A stretch of 64,000 nt of DNA from Dyadobacter jejuensis (lineage in GTDB: Bacteria; Bacteroidota; Bacteroidia; Cytophagales; Spirosomataceae). The translations under genes and the position numbers were made by a program. The stretch lies in NCBI RefSeq assembly GCF_003149085.1, contig NZ_QGDT01000009.1, forward strand, positions 166,092 through 230,091, in the 5' to 3' direction. Below, in pieces: positions 32,371 through 42,285 of the stretch (position 1 is the first letter of the stretch; every line of letters starts with the position of its first letter). Under the pieces are notes generated by a model, which was not told where the DNA came from, did not search any database, and saw only the letters and a program-made list of their open reading frames with translations.

Positions 32371-34800
32371 ATGAATTCTAAAACTCAAAGAATGAAACTA
32401 CTTCCTAAACGCTTTTGCAAATTAGCAAGTGTTTTTCTTGCCACGTCGGTTGCGATAGGCCAAGCCCATGCACAGGATGTGCTGGTGATGGATAGCTTGG
32501 CCATATCTAATCGGAGTGGAGTAGAAAACAGTTTGCAGGGCACCGTAGCCGGATTGAGGGTAAAAGATTGGACCGGCACCCCCGGAACCCAATCCATCAT
32601 CAATCTTCGCGGCCTAAGCCTAGACCCTACCAATGAAGCGACGGCACCGCTCATTCTGATTAACGGGGTCCCCGTCATCACCAGCCCATCGAACGTTACG
32701 GGCATTAACCCACTTAGTTATTATTCACCAGAACAGATCGAACGGATCGAGATCCTTAAGTCTGTAGATCAACTCGCCGCCTATGGCGTTCAGGCACCCA
32801 ATGGTGCTATCAACCTGATTATGAAAGCCGGTAAGGCTGGGCCATTGCACCTCAGAGGATCGGCCTCTGCGGGGGTCAATGTGCTCCACGACTTCGATTA
32901 CCGTACCGATGCCTTCTACGACTTCAACTCCACTGCTCGCAGGAAGGTCTTTGAAAGTGGCTCCATCGTCCACCAGCAAAATATCCTCGTGGATGGAGGA
33001 GGAGACTATGGCTCCTATTTATTTGGGCTAAATAATTATTCGGACGAAGGGGTTCTAAAGTCGACGAAGTTTGGCAGACAGTCATTATTCCTTAACGCCA
33101 AATACAATATCACCCCCAAGTTGAAAGCCCATTTTTATAACAACTTGGCCCTGACGAATAGGGATGGCCGTTATGCTGGTGAGTACAGCCGTGCCTTTAC
33201 CCTTCCAGTCATAGAAGATGAAACCTTTTTTATGGACAAAAAGCGGAATGTCGCTTTCCTATCCTCGATTGGGCTTTCTTATCAGCTTGGTCCTGGTCTG
33301 AGCCTAAATACCACCGCGGGAATATCCTATGAAGGTGCTAGCCGAGACATATATATACCTTCCAACATCCTGAAAGGCAGCATATATGCTTCGAGTGATG
33401 CCTACAAACGACAACTCATCTCCATCAAAAGTGCCTTAAAATATCAACCCACTCTTTCCAATGACTGGACCATGGACCTCACCTTGGGGCATGAGCTTAG
33501 GGCTACCGACAACCGGCTGACTTCAGTTGGAGGCTCCCGTAGCCTAGAAAGCGGTGGCTCCAACTTCGTAAAAGTGGTTACGGGCTATAATGCCAATCAG
33601 ACCGATGCACTTTCGGATCATGATGTGGAGCAACTAATTGGCTTTTATGGAATCGGAAAATGGAGCTACCGTGACGATCTCAAGGTCAATTTGGTACTTA
33701 GAACCGACGGAAGCTCGCTTTATCAAAATAAATGGGGTTTCTACCCTGCAGTAGGTGTCGTATATAACCTAGCGAACACACTTAAGCTACCAGTAACGGC
33801 AAAGCTATCTGCAGGAAAGATGGGCATGTTAAACCGGCCCCAAGCTTACCGTGGTGAGCTGGTTGCAAAAGGCGATTATTATAACGGCAACTCCCTAGGA
33901 ATTGGCCAGCTATACCCCGCCTTCAGAGACGCCAAAAGTGTCGATGTTACTGAAATAGATGCGGGACTATCCTTCCAGATCGCCCCATCCATCACTTTCG
34001 ATGTCAATTACTTCAATAAAACGTACCAGGACTTTATTTACAAGCGTTACCTGCCCAATAGCCAAGGGATCGACTACCAGTACGAAACAGGTGGGAAACT
34101 TGGATTATCAGGATTTGAATTCACCTTGAATGGTACCTGGGTCCATTCCGATCATTTTACTTGGTCGAGCAACCTGAACCTAGCCGCTTATAACAACCAA
34201 GTCAAGGAGCTCCCCAACGACCTCACCAATACCAGCCTCGCCTACCTTTCGGCCTTGTCGGAGGGCGACCCTATCACGTCGTTGGTAGCTTACGAGGGCA
34301 ACCAACAGAAGGTTATTGGAAATAGCGAGGCGAAATTGTTTGGAGGAATCAGCAATACCCTGCGCTTCAAGAACATTTCTGCAAGCTTCGTTTTTAACTA
34401 TGCTTCTGGTACAGACGTACTGACCGAATCGTTCGGTAGCCGCTATGATGCCGCTTCGGTTGACCACCAATTTCCTTTGAAAAATGCCGAGACCCCTTAT
34501 TACTTTATTCAGGGGGATGCTAAAAACCCCGTGTATCAGGGAATACGCACGATAGAGCCCGCTAGTTTTATTCGGTTAAATAAAGCCGTGGTAACCTACC
34601 ATATGGCCTCTTTATTTAAGAAGAATCAAAGAGTAGAGGACTTCCAATTGTTTTTAAGAGGGGACAATCTAGCCACTTTTACTAAATACAGCGGATTCAA
34701 TCCGGAGGAGAATGTAGCGGGAGTTAGAAGAGCAGACCTGAGCTACACCGGGACTCCGCTCCCAGTTGTTTTTGCCCTTGGTTCTAAAATCGTATTTTAA
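32371..34800 (+). CDS. SusC/RagA-family TonB-linked outer-membrane protein (short form)
   Basis: This 809-residue protein has a signal peptide (ending HAQD) and a TonB-dependent receptor plug domain: ENSLQGTVAGLRVKDWTGTPG, SIINLRGLSLDPTN, LILINGVPV and QIERIEILKSVDQLAAYGVQAPNGAINLI. A beta-barrel follows to the C-terminus. It lacks the N-terminal carboxypeptidase-regulatory-like domain of standard SusC proteins and is shorter than the second SusC here (1023 residues). It is the first gene of a nine-gene operon, 3 bases before a SusD gene, and should import glycan or other ligands captured by its SusD partner. Confidence 0.9.
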   Translation: MNSKTQRMKLLPKRFCKLASVFLATSVAIGQAHAQDVLVMDSLAISNRSGVENSLQGTVAGLRVKDWTGTPGTQSIINLRGLSLDPTNEATAPLILINGVPVITSPSNVTGINPLSYYSPEQIERIEILKSVDQLAAYGVQAPNGAINLIMKAGKAGPLHLRGSASAGVNVLHDFDYRTDAFYDFNSTARRKVFESGSIVHQQNILVDGGGDYGSYLFGLNNYSDEGVLKSTKFGRQSLFLNAKYNITPKLKAHFYNNLALTNRDGRYAGEYSRAFTLPVIEDETFFMDKKRNVAFLSSIGLSYQLGPGLSLNTTAGISYEGASRDIYIPSNILKGSIYASSDAYKRQLISIKSALKYQPTLSNDWTMDLTLGHELRATDNRLTSVGGSRSLESGGSNFVKVVTGYNANQTDALSDHDVEQLIGFYGIGKWSYRDDLKVNLVLRTDGSSLYQNKWGFYPAVGVVYNLANTLKLPVTAKLSAGKMGMLNRPQAYRGELVAKGDYYNGNSLGIGQLYPAFRDAKSVDVTEIDAGLSFQIAPSITFDVNYFNKTYQDFIYKRYLPNSQGIDYQYETGGKLGLSGFEFTLNGTWVHSDHFTWSSNLNLAAYNNQVKELPNDLTNTSLAYLSALSEGDPITSLVAYEGNQQKVIGNSEAKLFGGISNTLRFKNISASFVFNYASGTDVLTESFGSRYDAASVDHQFPLKNAETPYYFIQGDAKNPVYQGIRTIEPASFIRLNKAVVTYHMASLFKKNQRVEDFQLFLRGDNLATFTKYSGFNPEENVAGVRRADLSYTGTPLPVVFALGSKIVF

Positions 34801-34803
34801 ATA

Positions 34804-36114
34804 ATGGTAATCATGAATATAAAGATTTACTCAAAACTTTGGAAACTGATACCCATTGTTGTTATATCATTTTCCTCTTGCACCGACTTCCTTTCCGTCA
34901 CTCCCGATAACAGAACAGAAGTGGAGGGGTATTATACTACCGCCCAAAGGGTGGACCAAGCCGTAGTGGGCACTTATGTGGACCTACGCCGCGCCCTGCT
35001 TAGCAACTACTCCTGGCTGATGTATGGAGAGGCACGGGCTGCCGATGTGACCGTCAATGTAGACTTTCAACCCTACGTAGCTGCACAGCGGCTCAAGGTC
35101 GATCATTATGAATTGAAACAGTTAACCGACTGGGGATATTTTTACGATGTTATCAACAGTGCCAACGAGGTGTTGGATATCGTTAATACGGCAGAACCTG
35201 AGGTGCTTTCAGAATACCAGCGCACCTTATATCGGGGAGAAGCTTTGGCTTTAAAGTCCATGGCGTACTTCTACCTAACCCGCATTTGGGGGGACATCCC
35301 TTCTGGAGAAGCTTCCGATATGGGCCAACCACTCACTGCAGCAGCCGCAGTGGATCGTGCTGCTGCTTATGCCAAAGAGGCCAAGGATTTATTACCCTGG
35401 GTTTTATTGAACGACGATGGCATCGAAAGTGCCGCCTTGACCGCCGTTAGGTTCAATAAAACAGCGGCATCTTTATTGCTCGCCCAAGAAGAACTTTGGG
35501 CCAACAAAGGTTCTGAGGCTCTCACCACCTTACAGGCACTCTTCGCCGATGAAGCCAGTTTATCCGGATTTGGCCTTTCTTTAGGAATAGACCGACGTAC
35601 TGAAATCCCTGAAACTCCGCTGAGCGGGACCATGGTCAGTATGCCCCTGGACAGACTCAATTCCTTATACCCTGAAGGAGACACACGCCGTGCCAGTTTA
35701 TTTACAGTTTCAGCTAGCCAAGGTACAGCGACCCTGATCGTAAAAGATCAGTCGAAGCTCGATTTACTAAAACTAGGTGAACTTAATCTGCTTCTTGCTG
35801 AAGCCTACTGGCGTTCGGGCCAGTTGGAAGAGGCCATTCAATACCTGGTTACGGCTGCTGAAGGGGCCACCGAAGATTATACCACCTTGTCGGATGGTAC
35901 CTTCGCAGATGCGCTACTGCTAGAGCGGCAGCGGCTGCTTGTTGGCACAGGACAGCGCTTCTTCGATCTCGTTCGGTTCGGCAAGGTAAGCACCTTCGTT
36001 CCCGAATTCAGCGAGACTGATGTACAGAATGGGGCCGCTTATTGGCCTTTATCCGAAAGCAGCATCAGTGGCCATTCCCTTACTCAAAGTAGTTATTGGG
36101 CCAACCAACAATAA
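34804..36114 (+). CDS. SusD/RagB-like lipoprotein (first pair)
   Basis: This 436-residue surface lipoprotein has a lipobox (SFSSC) with the Cys near residue 25. SusD-type helical repeats follow (YYTTAQRVDQAVVGTYVDLR, GEALALKSMAYFYLTRIWGDIP). The C-terminal LLLERQRLLVGTGQRFFDLVRFGKV matches the conserved R-E/Q-R-x-FDLVR motif. An alternative start at 34813 (MNIKIYSKLW) is equally possible. It pairs with the short SusC encoded 3 bases upstream and would bind the ligand at the cell surface. Confidence 0.9.
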   Translation: MVIMNIKIYSKLWKLIPIVVISFSSCTDFLSVTPDNRTEVEGYYTTAQRVDQAVVGTYVDLRRALLSNYSWLMYGEARAADVTVNVDFQPYVAAQRLKVDHYELKQLTDWGYFYDVINSANEVLDIVNTAEPEVLSEYQRTLYRGEALALKSMAYFYLTRIWGDIPSGEASDMGQPLTAAAAVDRAAAYAKEAKDLLPWVLLNDDGIESAALTAVRFNKTAASLLLAQEELWANKGSEALTTLQALFADEASLSGFGLSLGIDRRTEIPETPLSGTMVSMPLDRLNSLYPEGDTRRASLFTVSASQGTATLIVKDQSKLDLLKLGELNLLLAEAYWRSGQLEEAIQYLVTAAEGATEDYTTLSDGTFADALLLERQRLLVGTGQRFFDLVRFGKVSTFVPEFSETDVQNGAAYWPLSESSISGHSLTQSSYWANQQ

Positions 36115-36140
36115 CATTGACCCTTTTAAAAAATATTCCC

Positions 36141-39100
36141 ATGGAGACAATCATACAAAGAACTTGTTTTCTTCTCGTAGTCCTGTTGCTTCCTATGCTA
36201 GCATTTGCCCAAAAGGCTCATACTGGCAAAGTAACCGACCAAGATGGAGAAATACTAATAGGAGCGACCGTCGGGGTGAAAGGCACCGATCGCTTTACCG
36301 TGACCGATATTAATGGTAAATATACCTTATCCCTTAAAGTAGGTGAAACCATCATCTGCTCTTACATAGGCTACCATACCAAGGAAGTGGCCTACCGCCA
36401 AGCTTCCGACTTAGCCATTCAGCTAGAATCTAGTGTAGAAGAGCTAGAAAGCGCCATTGTTATAGGCTATGGTACCCAGATCCGCGAGGAAGTTACCGGG
36501 TCTATCTCGGAAATCAAGATGGACAAGCTCACCGAAACACAGGTGGCCGATTCGTTTGAGTCGCTTTTACAAGGAAAAGTAGCTGGGATGAACATACAGC
36601 TCAACTCCGGGGAACCCGGATCGAAACCCACCATCATCATTAGGGGGCTTGCCGCGGTGAGCCGGGGGGATGCCTCTGCTGTATCAGAGCCCTTATATGT
36701 GGTGGACGGAGTACCGATTATTTCTAGGACTGCCGACGAATTCTCAATTACCAGCACCAATGTACTTGCTGATCTTAACCCCAGCGATATAGAAGACGTG
36801 GTCGTGCTAAAAGACGCCTCTGCAGCGGCCATTTATGGTTCTAGAGCAGCGAACGGGGTTATCTTGATCACCACCAAAAAAGGGAGACGAGGCAAGCCAC
36901 AAATTAGCTTCAACGCCCGTCTGGGGATCAACTACGTTCCGCAACTACAGGATGTGGCCGGCGGGGCTAAAGAACGAGAGCAAGTAGCCCGTTTGTATGC
37001 TTCTTACGCTCCCTACGGTGTTACTATGCCTGCCATGTATACCGATGCCAATAATCCCTTTTACAACAATTCGTCGGATTGGCAAGGATACTTGTACAAT
37101 ACGTCGGTAACTCAGGATTACAGTGGTTCCATCCGTGGAGCTGGTGACTTTGGACAGTACAGCATCAGCATGGGTCATATGGACAACAAGGGTATTTTGT
37201 TCAATACCGGCTTCAAGCGCTACAGTACCATGGCGAGCACGAGCTTTAACGCATTGAAAAACACGCTCGTAATCGACAATACCTTGGCCGTATCGCGTAC
37301 CGACCAAACCCGTAACCCCGATGGACTCTCTACAAATTACTCCACCCTCTTACCACTACCCAACCAAGAGATTGTTAAGGGGGCCGAGGTATATGGATTA
37401 GGCAAGAGTTCCAACCTAAATGACCGGATTCGTTTTAGCTCAAACGCAACCCTGAACTTCATTAAAAACCTGACGTACAAAGCGAGCCTCAGCCTTGAGT
37501 ATACGCGTAGTATGCAGGATTCTTATAGTGCTTCGCGCCGTACTTTGAGGGCCACCAACAGCAGCGGTACCAGTGAAAGCCGAAACTTATTGTTTCAAAA
37601 TACCCTGAACTATGCCCCCAAATTTGGTGACGGCCATAGCTTAAGCTTTCTTTTGGGACAAAGTGCAGAAAAAATAGAGACCAAAATCACCAGCGTGAGT
37701 AGTGTGAGCGCCTCCCCTACCTTATCGGAGACGGTCAACTGGCCCACAGGAAACGCTATTGGCTCGAGTAACTACACGGGAAGTTCAATATTGTCCTATT
37801 TCAGTCGGTTAGACTATTCCTACAAACAGAAATATATGATCGGTGGCTCGTTGCGGGCCGATGGGTCGTCCAAATTCGGACAAGCCAACCGCTGGGGTAT
37901 TTTCCCTTCGGTCTCGGTAGGCTGGAACTTCGACAAAGAGGGTATTTTTGAGGATGTAGAATGGCTGGAAAGTGGTAAGATTCGCGCCAGTTACGGGGTT
38001 TCTGGAACTACCTGGAACAACGACTACCTGGCTCTGGGAATTATGGACGGAGGTTCTCTGGACAATTACAATTCTAACCTGGAGATTTCTTATGGTGGTA
38101 TTTCTGGGTATTCTCCATCTTGGTACGATGGGTTTAAAAACGAAAACCTAACCTGGGTAAAGAGCCAGATGAGCAATGTCGGGATGGATGTGTCCTTGTT
38201 TGGTAATAAAGTCGAATTCATCTTCGATGCCTATGAAAAACTCACCAAAGGATTACTCCTAACCACCTCCCTGCCTACTACTTCGGGATATAACGAGGTA
38301 TACCGGAACGCGGCCAATGTACTCAACCGAGGACTCGAATTTACAGTAAACACCAATATCAATGCCGGAACGAACTTCAACTGGAATACGGGACTTAACT
38401 TCGCCCTTAACCGAAATAGAGTGGTGGCTCTGCCAGACGGAAACGCCGATATCATCAAAACCAGTACTTCTGGTCAAGATTTCGGATCTATCGTAAGGAC
38501 GGGAACGCCACTGAACGGATTTTTCTTCTACGAGTCTCAGGGTATTTACCAAACGGAAAGTGAGATCCCTGTAAACCCAAAAACGGGTGCCTCTCTTCTT
38601 GGTTTACAGAACAAAATACTAGCCGTGGGCGACCGTAATTTTAAAGATCAAAACGGTGATTATATCATCGATGTCGATGACCGAATCTACGCCGGAGATC
38701 CTAACCCCAAATGGACCGGTGGATGGACCAACGACTTCAGATACAAGAATTTTGGACTCAACATCATCTCTACGTTTGTAGTGGGCAGAAAAATTGTAAA
38801 CACCGCCTTGCTCGACCGTTTACAGTTTGGAAAAGACTTTGCAGGAACTGGCTCTATGCCCAACTTCGACAACTACTCAATATGGGAAAAGAGTGGAGAT
38901 GTGGCCAAATACCCCACCCTCAACCCCTGGAACGACGCCTCCCAGATCGTCTCCTACGACTCGGAATATGTAGAAGATGGCTCTTACTTCAAGGTCAAAG
39001 CGGCGACATTGTCTTATAACCTAAACAGCAAAATGCTGAACCGCCTTGGGATAGGAAGAGCTCGGGTATACTGCACCTTCGACAATATTGTCACCTTCCA

Positions 39101-39209
39101 AAAATACAGTGGTCCTGATGCCGAGCTGGTCACCATCGACGGCTTCGACGCCTCTGGAGGGTATCCGATGCGGAGGATGATGTTATTTGGAGTTTCACTG
39201 GGACTATAG
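36141..39209 (+). CDS. SusC/RagA-family TonB-linked outer-membrane protein (full length)
   Basis: About 1023 residues. I take the Met at 36141 (METIIQRTCFLLVV) because it leads directly into a signal peptide ending AFAQ; the frame is open 45 bases further up, into the susD stop. Domains: carboxypeptidase-regulatory-like (residues about 25-105: GKVTDQDGEILIGATV, DINGKYTL), then VIGYGTQIREEVTGS, the plug (IIIRGLAAVSRG, LYVVDGVPI, VLKDASAAAIYGSRAANGVILITTK), then a 22-strand-type barrel ending MMLFGVSLGL. It is the outer-membrane transporter of the second pair. Confidence 0.95.
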   Translation: METIIQRTCFLLVVLLLPMLAFAQKAHTGKVTDQDGEILIGATVGVKGTDRFTVTDINGKYTLSLKVGETIICSYIGYHTKEVAYRQASDLAIQLESSVEELESAIVIGYGTQIREEVTGSISEIKMDKLTETQVADSFESLLQGKVAGMNIQLNSGEPGSKPTIIIRGLAAVSRGDASAVSEPLYVVDGVPIISRTADEFSITSTNVLADLNPSDIEDVVVLKDASAAAIYGSRAANGVILITTKKGRRGKPQISFNARLGINYVPQLQDVAGGAKEREQVARLYASYAPYGVTMPAMYTDANNPFYNNSSDWQGYLYNTSVTQDYSGSIRGAGDFGQYSISMGHMDNKGILFNTGFKRYSTMASTSFNALKNTLVIDNTLAVSRTDQTRNPDGLSTNYSTLLPLPNQEIVKGAEVYGLGKSSNLNDRIRFSSNATLNFIKNLTYKASLSLEYTRSMQDSYSASRRTLRATNSSGTSESRNLLFQNTLNYAPKFGDGHSLSFLLGQSAEKIETKITSVSSVSASPTLSETVNWPTGNAIGSSNYTGSSILSYFSRLDYSYKQKYMIGGSLRADGSSKFGQANRWGIFPSVSVGWNFDKEGIFEDVEWLESGKIRASYGVSGTTWNNDYLALGIMDGGSLDNYNSNLEISYGGISGYSPSWYDGFKNENLTWVKSQMSNVGMDVSLFGNKVEFIFDAYEKLTKGLLLTTSLPTTSGYNEVYRNAANVLNRGLEFTVNTNINAGTNFNWNTGLNFALNRNRVVALPDGNADIIKTSTSGQDFGSIVRTGTPLNGFFFYESQGIYQTESEIPVNPKTGASLLGLQNKILAVGDRNFKDQNGDYIIDVDDRIYAGDPNPKWTGGWTNDFRYKNFGLNIISTFVVGRKIVNTALLDRLQFGKDFAGTGSMPNFDNYSIWEKSGDVAKYPTLNPWNDASQIVSYDSEYVEDGSYFKVKAATLSYNLNSKMLNRLGIGRARVYCTFDNIVTFQKYSGPDAELVTIDGFDASGGYPMRRMMLFGVSLGL

Positions 39210-39235
39210 TAAAAAAAGTTAAATCGTAAGAAACT

Positions 39236-40762
39236 ATGAGAAACAAGATATTTGTCACCTGTCTCACCTCCCTGTTACTTATCTCTCAGGGATGTAAAAA
39301 CTGGTTGGATCAACTACCGATCAATACCGTAACGGAAGATCAGGCCTGGAAGACGGGCAGTGATGCCGAAGGAGCCGTAGCCAAGTCATTCGCTATCTTT
39401 CGCCGTGCGCTTGCCGGGCTCACCAAGGACGACACCCCCTCCACCACCAGAAACGGCGCCTGGGGTGACTATTATTTCTGGGGCGATGCACGTTCTGGCG
39501 ACTGGATAACCCCCAATAATGATGGGGATTGGCAAGCCGGATTCAATAACAACCTTATTTCACGTACCCAGCTGGAGCCCATGACCAACTGGAGGCTTTT
39601 CTACCGAGCCATTGAGCAAAGCAACCTCGTATTGGAGAACGTCCCCAATATTACTGAAGGATTCACCGCCGAAAGGAAAGCGCAATTACTAGCGGAGGCA
39701 CATTTTATGCGAGGAATGGCCCACTTTTATGCTGCACGCGTGTGGGGAGATATCCCCATTAACCTGAGTGCTCGGAATGTAACACCGCTTGGCCGGGAAC
39801 CCCTTAAGGATGTTATGGAGATGGTAGTGGCAGAAGCCGACGAAGCCATTGCCGTACTTCCATGGATGTACTCTGGCACCCGAAAAAAAGTAACCTCACG
39901 TGGTACCAAAGGGGCCGCCCTGGCCTTAAAAGCCCATGCCTTAATGTGGCTAAAAGACTACCAGGGAGCTTCTGATGCCCTGAACCAAATCGTAGAAGAA
40001 GGTACATTTAGACTGGCTCCTATCGAAGGCTTCCGGGATATGTTCGACACGGGAGAGTCCGAAGAGCTTATTTTTCAGATGTTTTATGATGCCAGTATCG
40101 GGGAATTTTCGGATTACTATGGACATATCATGACCTATTACCTGACCAACCCCTATACTTCCAGAAGTAACCTCTCGCTAGCCGTTCCTAGGTCAAAAAT
40201 TCTAGAAATATATCCAGACTACGCCCGAGACCAATCTGATAAGCGGGTAGCCGAATTTTTCCAAAGCATCGATTTTTCGGTAGGAGAAAACGAGATCAGG
40301 CCCATCTTTGCCGATCCTTTGGCCAACGGAGAGCGCCAGATTATGTTTGCTAAATTCAGAAAAGCCAAGGATCGTTCCTACAATTTAATGGATGGTCCGG
40401 TACCTATCTTCCGCTATGCCGATATTTTATTGCTAAAGGCGGAAGCCGATGCCCGGCTTGGCAATGTAAACGAAGCCCTGGTCAACCTCAACCTGGTACG
40501 CACCCGGGCTGGTATCCCGGCCTTCAATAAGTCTGATCAGCCGCTTTTAATCGAAGAGATCCTAGAGGAGCGGCGCCGGGAACTCATCGGTGAGTATCAG
40601 CGCGTATACGACCTGGTACGCCTAGGGCGCCTCCATGAATTCAATCCGGCTATCACCGAGCAGGGGGAAAAAGATGGGGCTGGCTTCTTCCCAGTAAGCG
40701 ATGAAGCCTTCGCCAATAACCCCAATATGCAGCAAACCTATTACTGGCAGTTTAACCAATAA
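39236..40762 (+). CDS. SusD/RagB-like lipoprotein (second pair)
   Basis: This 508-residue SusD homologue has a lipobox (LLISQGC), EGAVAKSFAIFRRALAG, the conserved LLAEAHFMRGMAHFYAARVWGDIPI helix pair, LLLKAEADARLGNVNEALVNLN, and ERRRELIGEYQRVYDLVRLGRL. It sits 26 bases behind the full-length SusC and should be its ligand-binding lid. Confidence 0.95.
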   Translation: MRNKIFVTCLTSLLLISQGCKNWLDQLPINTVTEDQAWKTGSDAEGAVAKSFAIFRRALAGLTKDDTPSTTRNGAWGDYYFWGDARSGDWITPNNDGDWQAGFNNNLISRTQLEPMTNWRLFYRAIEQSNLVLENVPNITEGFTAERKAQLLAEAHFMRGMAHFYAARVWGDIPINLSARNVTPLGREPLKDVMEMVVAEADEAIAVLPWMYSGTRKKVTSRGTKGAALALKAHALMWLKDYQGASDALNQIVEEGTFRLAPIEGFRDMFDTGESEELIFQMFYDASIGEFSDYYGHIMTYYLTNPYTSRSNLSLAVPRSKILEIYPDYARDQSDKRVAEFFQSIDFSVGENEIRPIFADPLANGERQIMFAKFRKAKDRSYNLMDGPVPIFRYADILLLKAEADARLGNVNEALVNLNLVRTRAGIPAFNKSDQPLLIEEILEERRRELIGEYQRVYDLVRLGRLHEFNPAITEQGEKDGAGFFPVSDEAFANNPNMQQTYYWQFNQ

Positions 40763-40782
40763 CCCGAAAACAAGCAGTCAAA

Positions 40783-41418
40783 ATGAAGAGATCTATTATC
40801 ACCATGGTACTTGCCACCGTCCTCTTTTCTTTCGGATGCAGCGACGAGTATTTTACCGATGGGGGCGTGCAGGCCGATCTGACTGGTACCTTAAATGTAT
40901 CGACTATGGATTATCTGCAGAGTGAACCTGCCAAGTTTGATACCCTCGTTAGCTTAATAAAGTTATGTGGATTAGAAACTGAAATCTCCACGCCAGGAAG
41001 TACCTTTTTGGCGCCCCAAGATTATTCCATCCACAATTTTTTTAAGTTACTCTATCCCGACGAAACCAAATGGCCCGCTCTTACCGACCTTTCGGAAGAA
41101 GAAAAGAGCGCCATCACTCAAATTCTCAGGAATTATATCATTCCCGATCAAGAGATTGAAAGGTCAGGATTGTCGCCCGCCTATAGCTACGCCACCACAC
41201 AAGGGGGTAAAACGGCTCGCTTTAACCTGATCCGTACCGACTATATCGGCAATGTCAATATGGGAGCGGCCTTCATCGTTTTCGCACTCGATGTTAGCCC
41301 TGAAGGTAGCTCAGTAGAGCGCTTTCAATCCGTAACTGTGGTGACCTCCGGGTTGCGTTCCACCAATGGTATGATCCATATTCTGGATCCCAACACTCAC
41401 ATCTTTGGATTTAATTAA
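40783..41418 (+). CDS. fasciclin-domain lipoprotein
   Basis: A 211-residue lipoprotein (Cys near residue 19, LFSFGC). The single fasciclin-like domain shows TMDYLQSEPAKFDTLVSLIKLCGL, STFLAPQDYSIHNFF, LRNYIIPDQ and a final TNGMIHILDPN, the FAS1 H2 region. In Bacteroidota such proteins are often encoded next to SusC/SusD pairs and are surface exposed. Their exact job is unknown; a role in ligand binding or adhesion is inferred. Confidence 0.8.
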   Translation: MKRSIITMVLATVLFSFGCSDEYFTDGGVQADLTGTLNVSTMDYLQSEPAKFDTLVSLIKLCGLETEISTPGSTFLAPQDYSIHNFFKLLYPDETKWPALTDLSEEEKSAITQILRNYIIPDQEIERSGLSPAYSYATTQGGKTARFNLIRTDYIGNVNMGAAFIVFALDVSPEGSSVERFQSVTVVTSGLRSTNGMIHILDPNTHIFGFN

Positions 41419-41427
41419 GCAATAGCT

Positions 41428-42279
41428 ATGAAACTTAAAAATACTTTAAAACTTTTCTGGAGCCTCTCTATGACGATAGGCTTTGCCGCCCTTCTCTCAG
41501 GGTGTGAAGAAATACCCGCGGAAGGAAGTTTGGCGCCCGACATAGGTTACAAAAACCGGAAGCAATATGCAGTTTCAGGACTCACCCAAAATATCGGAGA
41601 ATTCCTTACTTCGAGTTCTACGTTGCCTCTAAAGTTTGAAATTGTAAATATCACCGAGACCAACGGTCAGGATATATCCGCATTGAACGAACAACTGCCA
41701 GTAGTACGGTATAAGGAAGCCCTGGTAGGCAATGAAAGTGCCGCAGAGCTGGCTCTAAAATCAGAAATTGTTCAGCAGCCTGCCATTTCCATCAACCCCA
41801 ATACAGGGACGATCGAATTGCTAGAGGGCAATAGAATCCCATCTGGAGAATATCGCTTCGACGTTCAAGTAAGCAATACCTCTGGTAGCAAGGTGCTTAA
41901 GGATGCTATTATCATTGAATTCGTGGAGTACCAGGTATCCTCCTGGTCCACCGGAATGAAGTCCACTCCACAGATAGAACGAGTGGCCGATTCGCCCAAT
42001 CAAATCCTTTTTGTGGGGTATCTGGATGGTGAACAATTACCTGGCAACCGTATCGACTTTACCGAAGAACGGAACCTAGGCTTTAAAGGCACCTTTGTCG
42101 ACGATAACGAGCAAGGAGAATTGTGGAACGTCAATTTCCCTGTAAAAAATGCAAACACCTATTGTAGCTGGAAAGTGATCACCGACAATAACGGTAAAGA
42201 AGAAGTGAGCTATGTAAGCGAAAACTTCGACTTCGTTTTGGGTATACCAGGCAGTTATGTAATTCGACTCTATAAGTAA
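41428..42279 (+). CDS. surface lipoprotein, DUF5007-like
   Basis: A 283-residue lipoprotein (lipobox LLSGC, Cys near residue 26). The mature start EEIPAEGSLAPDIGYKNRKQYAVSG, the Ig-like middle (SINPNTGTIELLEGN, GEYRFDVQVSNTSGSKVL) and the C-terminal beta-sandwich ending GSYVIRLYK resemble the DUF5007 group found in SusC/SusD loci. The family assignment is from memory and moderate. It lies within the operon, 9 bases after the fasciclin gene. Confidence 0.65.
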   Translation: MKLKNTLKLFWSLSMTIGFAALLSGCEEIPAEGSLAPDIGYKNRKQYAVSGLTQNIGEFLTSSSTLPLKFEIVNITETNGQDISALNEQLPVVRYKEALVGNESAAELALKSEIVQQPAISINPNTGTIELLEGNRIPSGEYRFDVQVSNTSGSKVLKDAIIIEFVEYQVSSWSTGMKSTPQIERVADSPNQILFVGYLDGEQLPGNRIDFTEERNLGFKGTFVDDNEQGELWNVNFPVKNANTYCSWKVITDNNGKEEVSYVSENFDFVLGIPGSYVIRLYK

Positions 42280-42285
42280 AAGCAT

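Noticed and set aside
36096..36140. Upstream start for the second SusC at 36096
   Set aside because: It overlaps the susD stop and puts 15 extra residues before a normal signal peptide; the Met at 36141 fits better.
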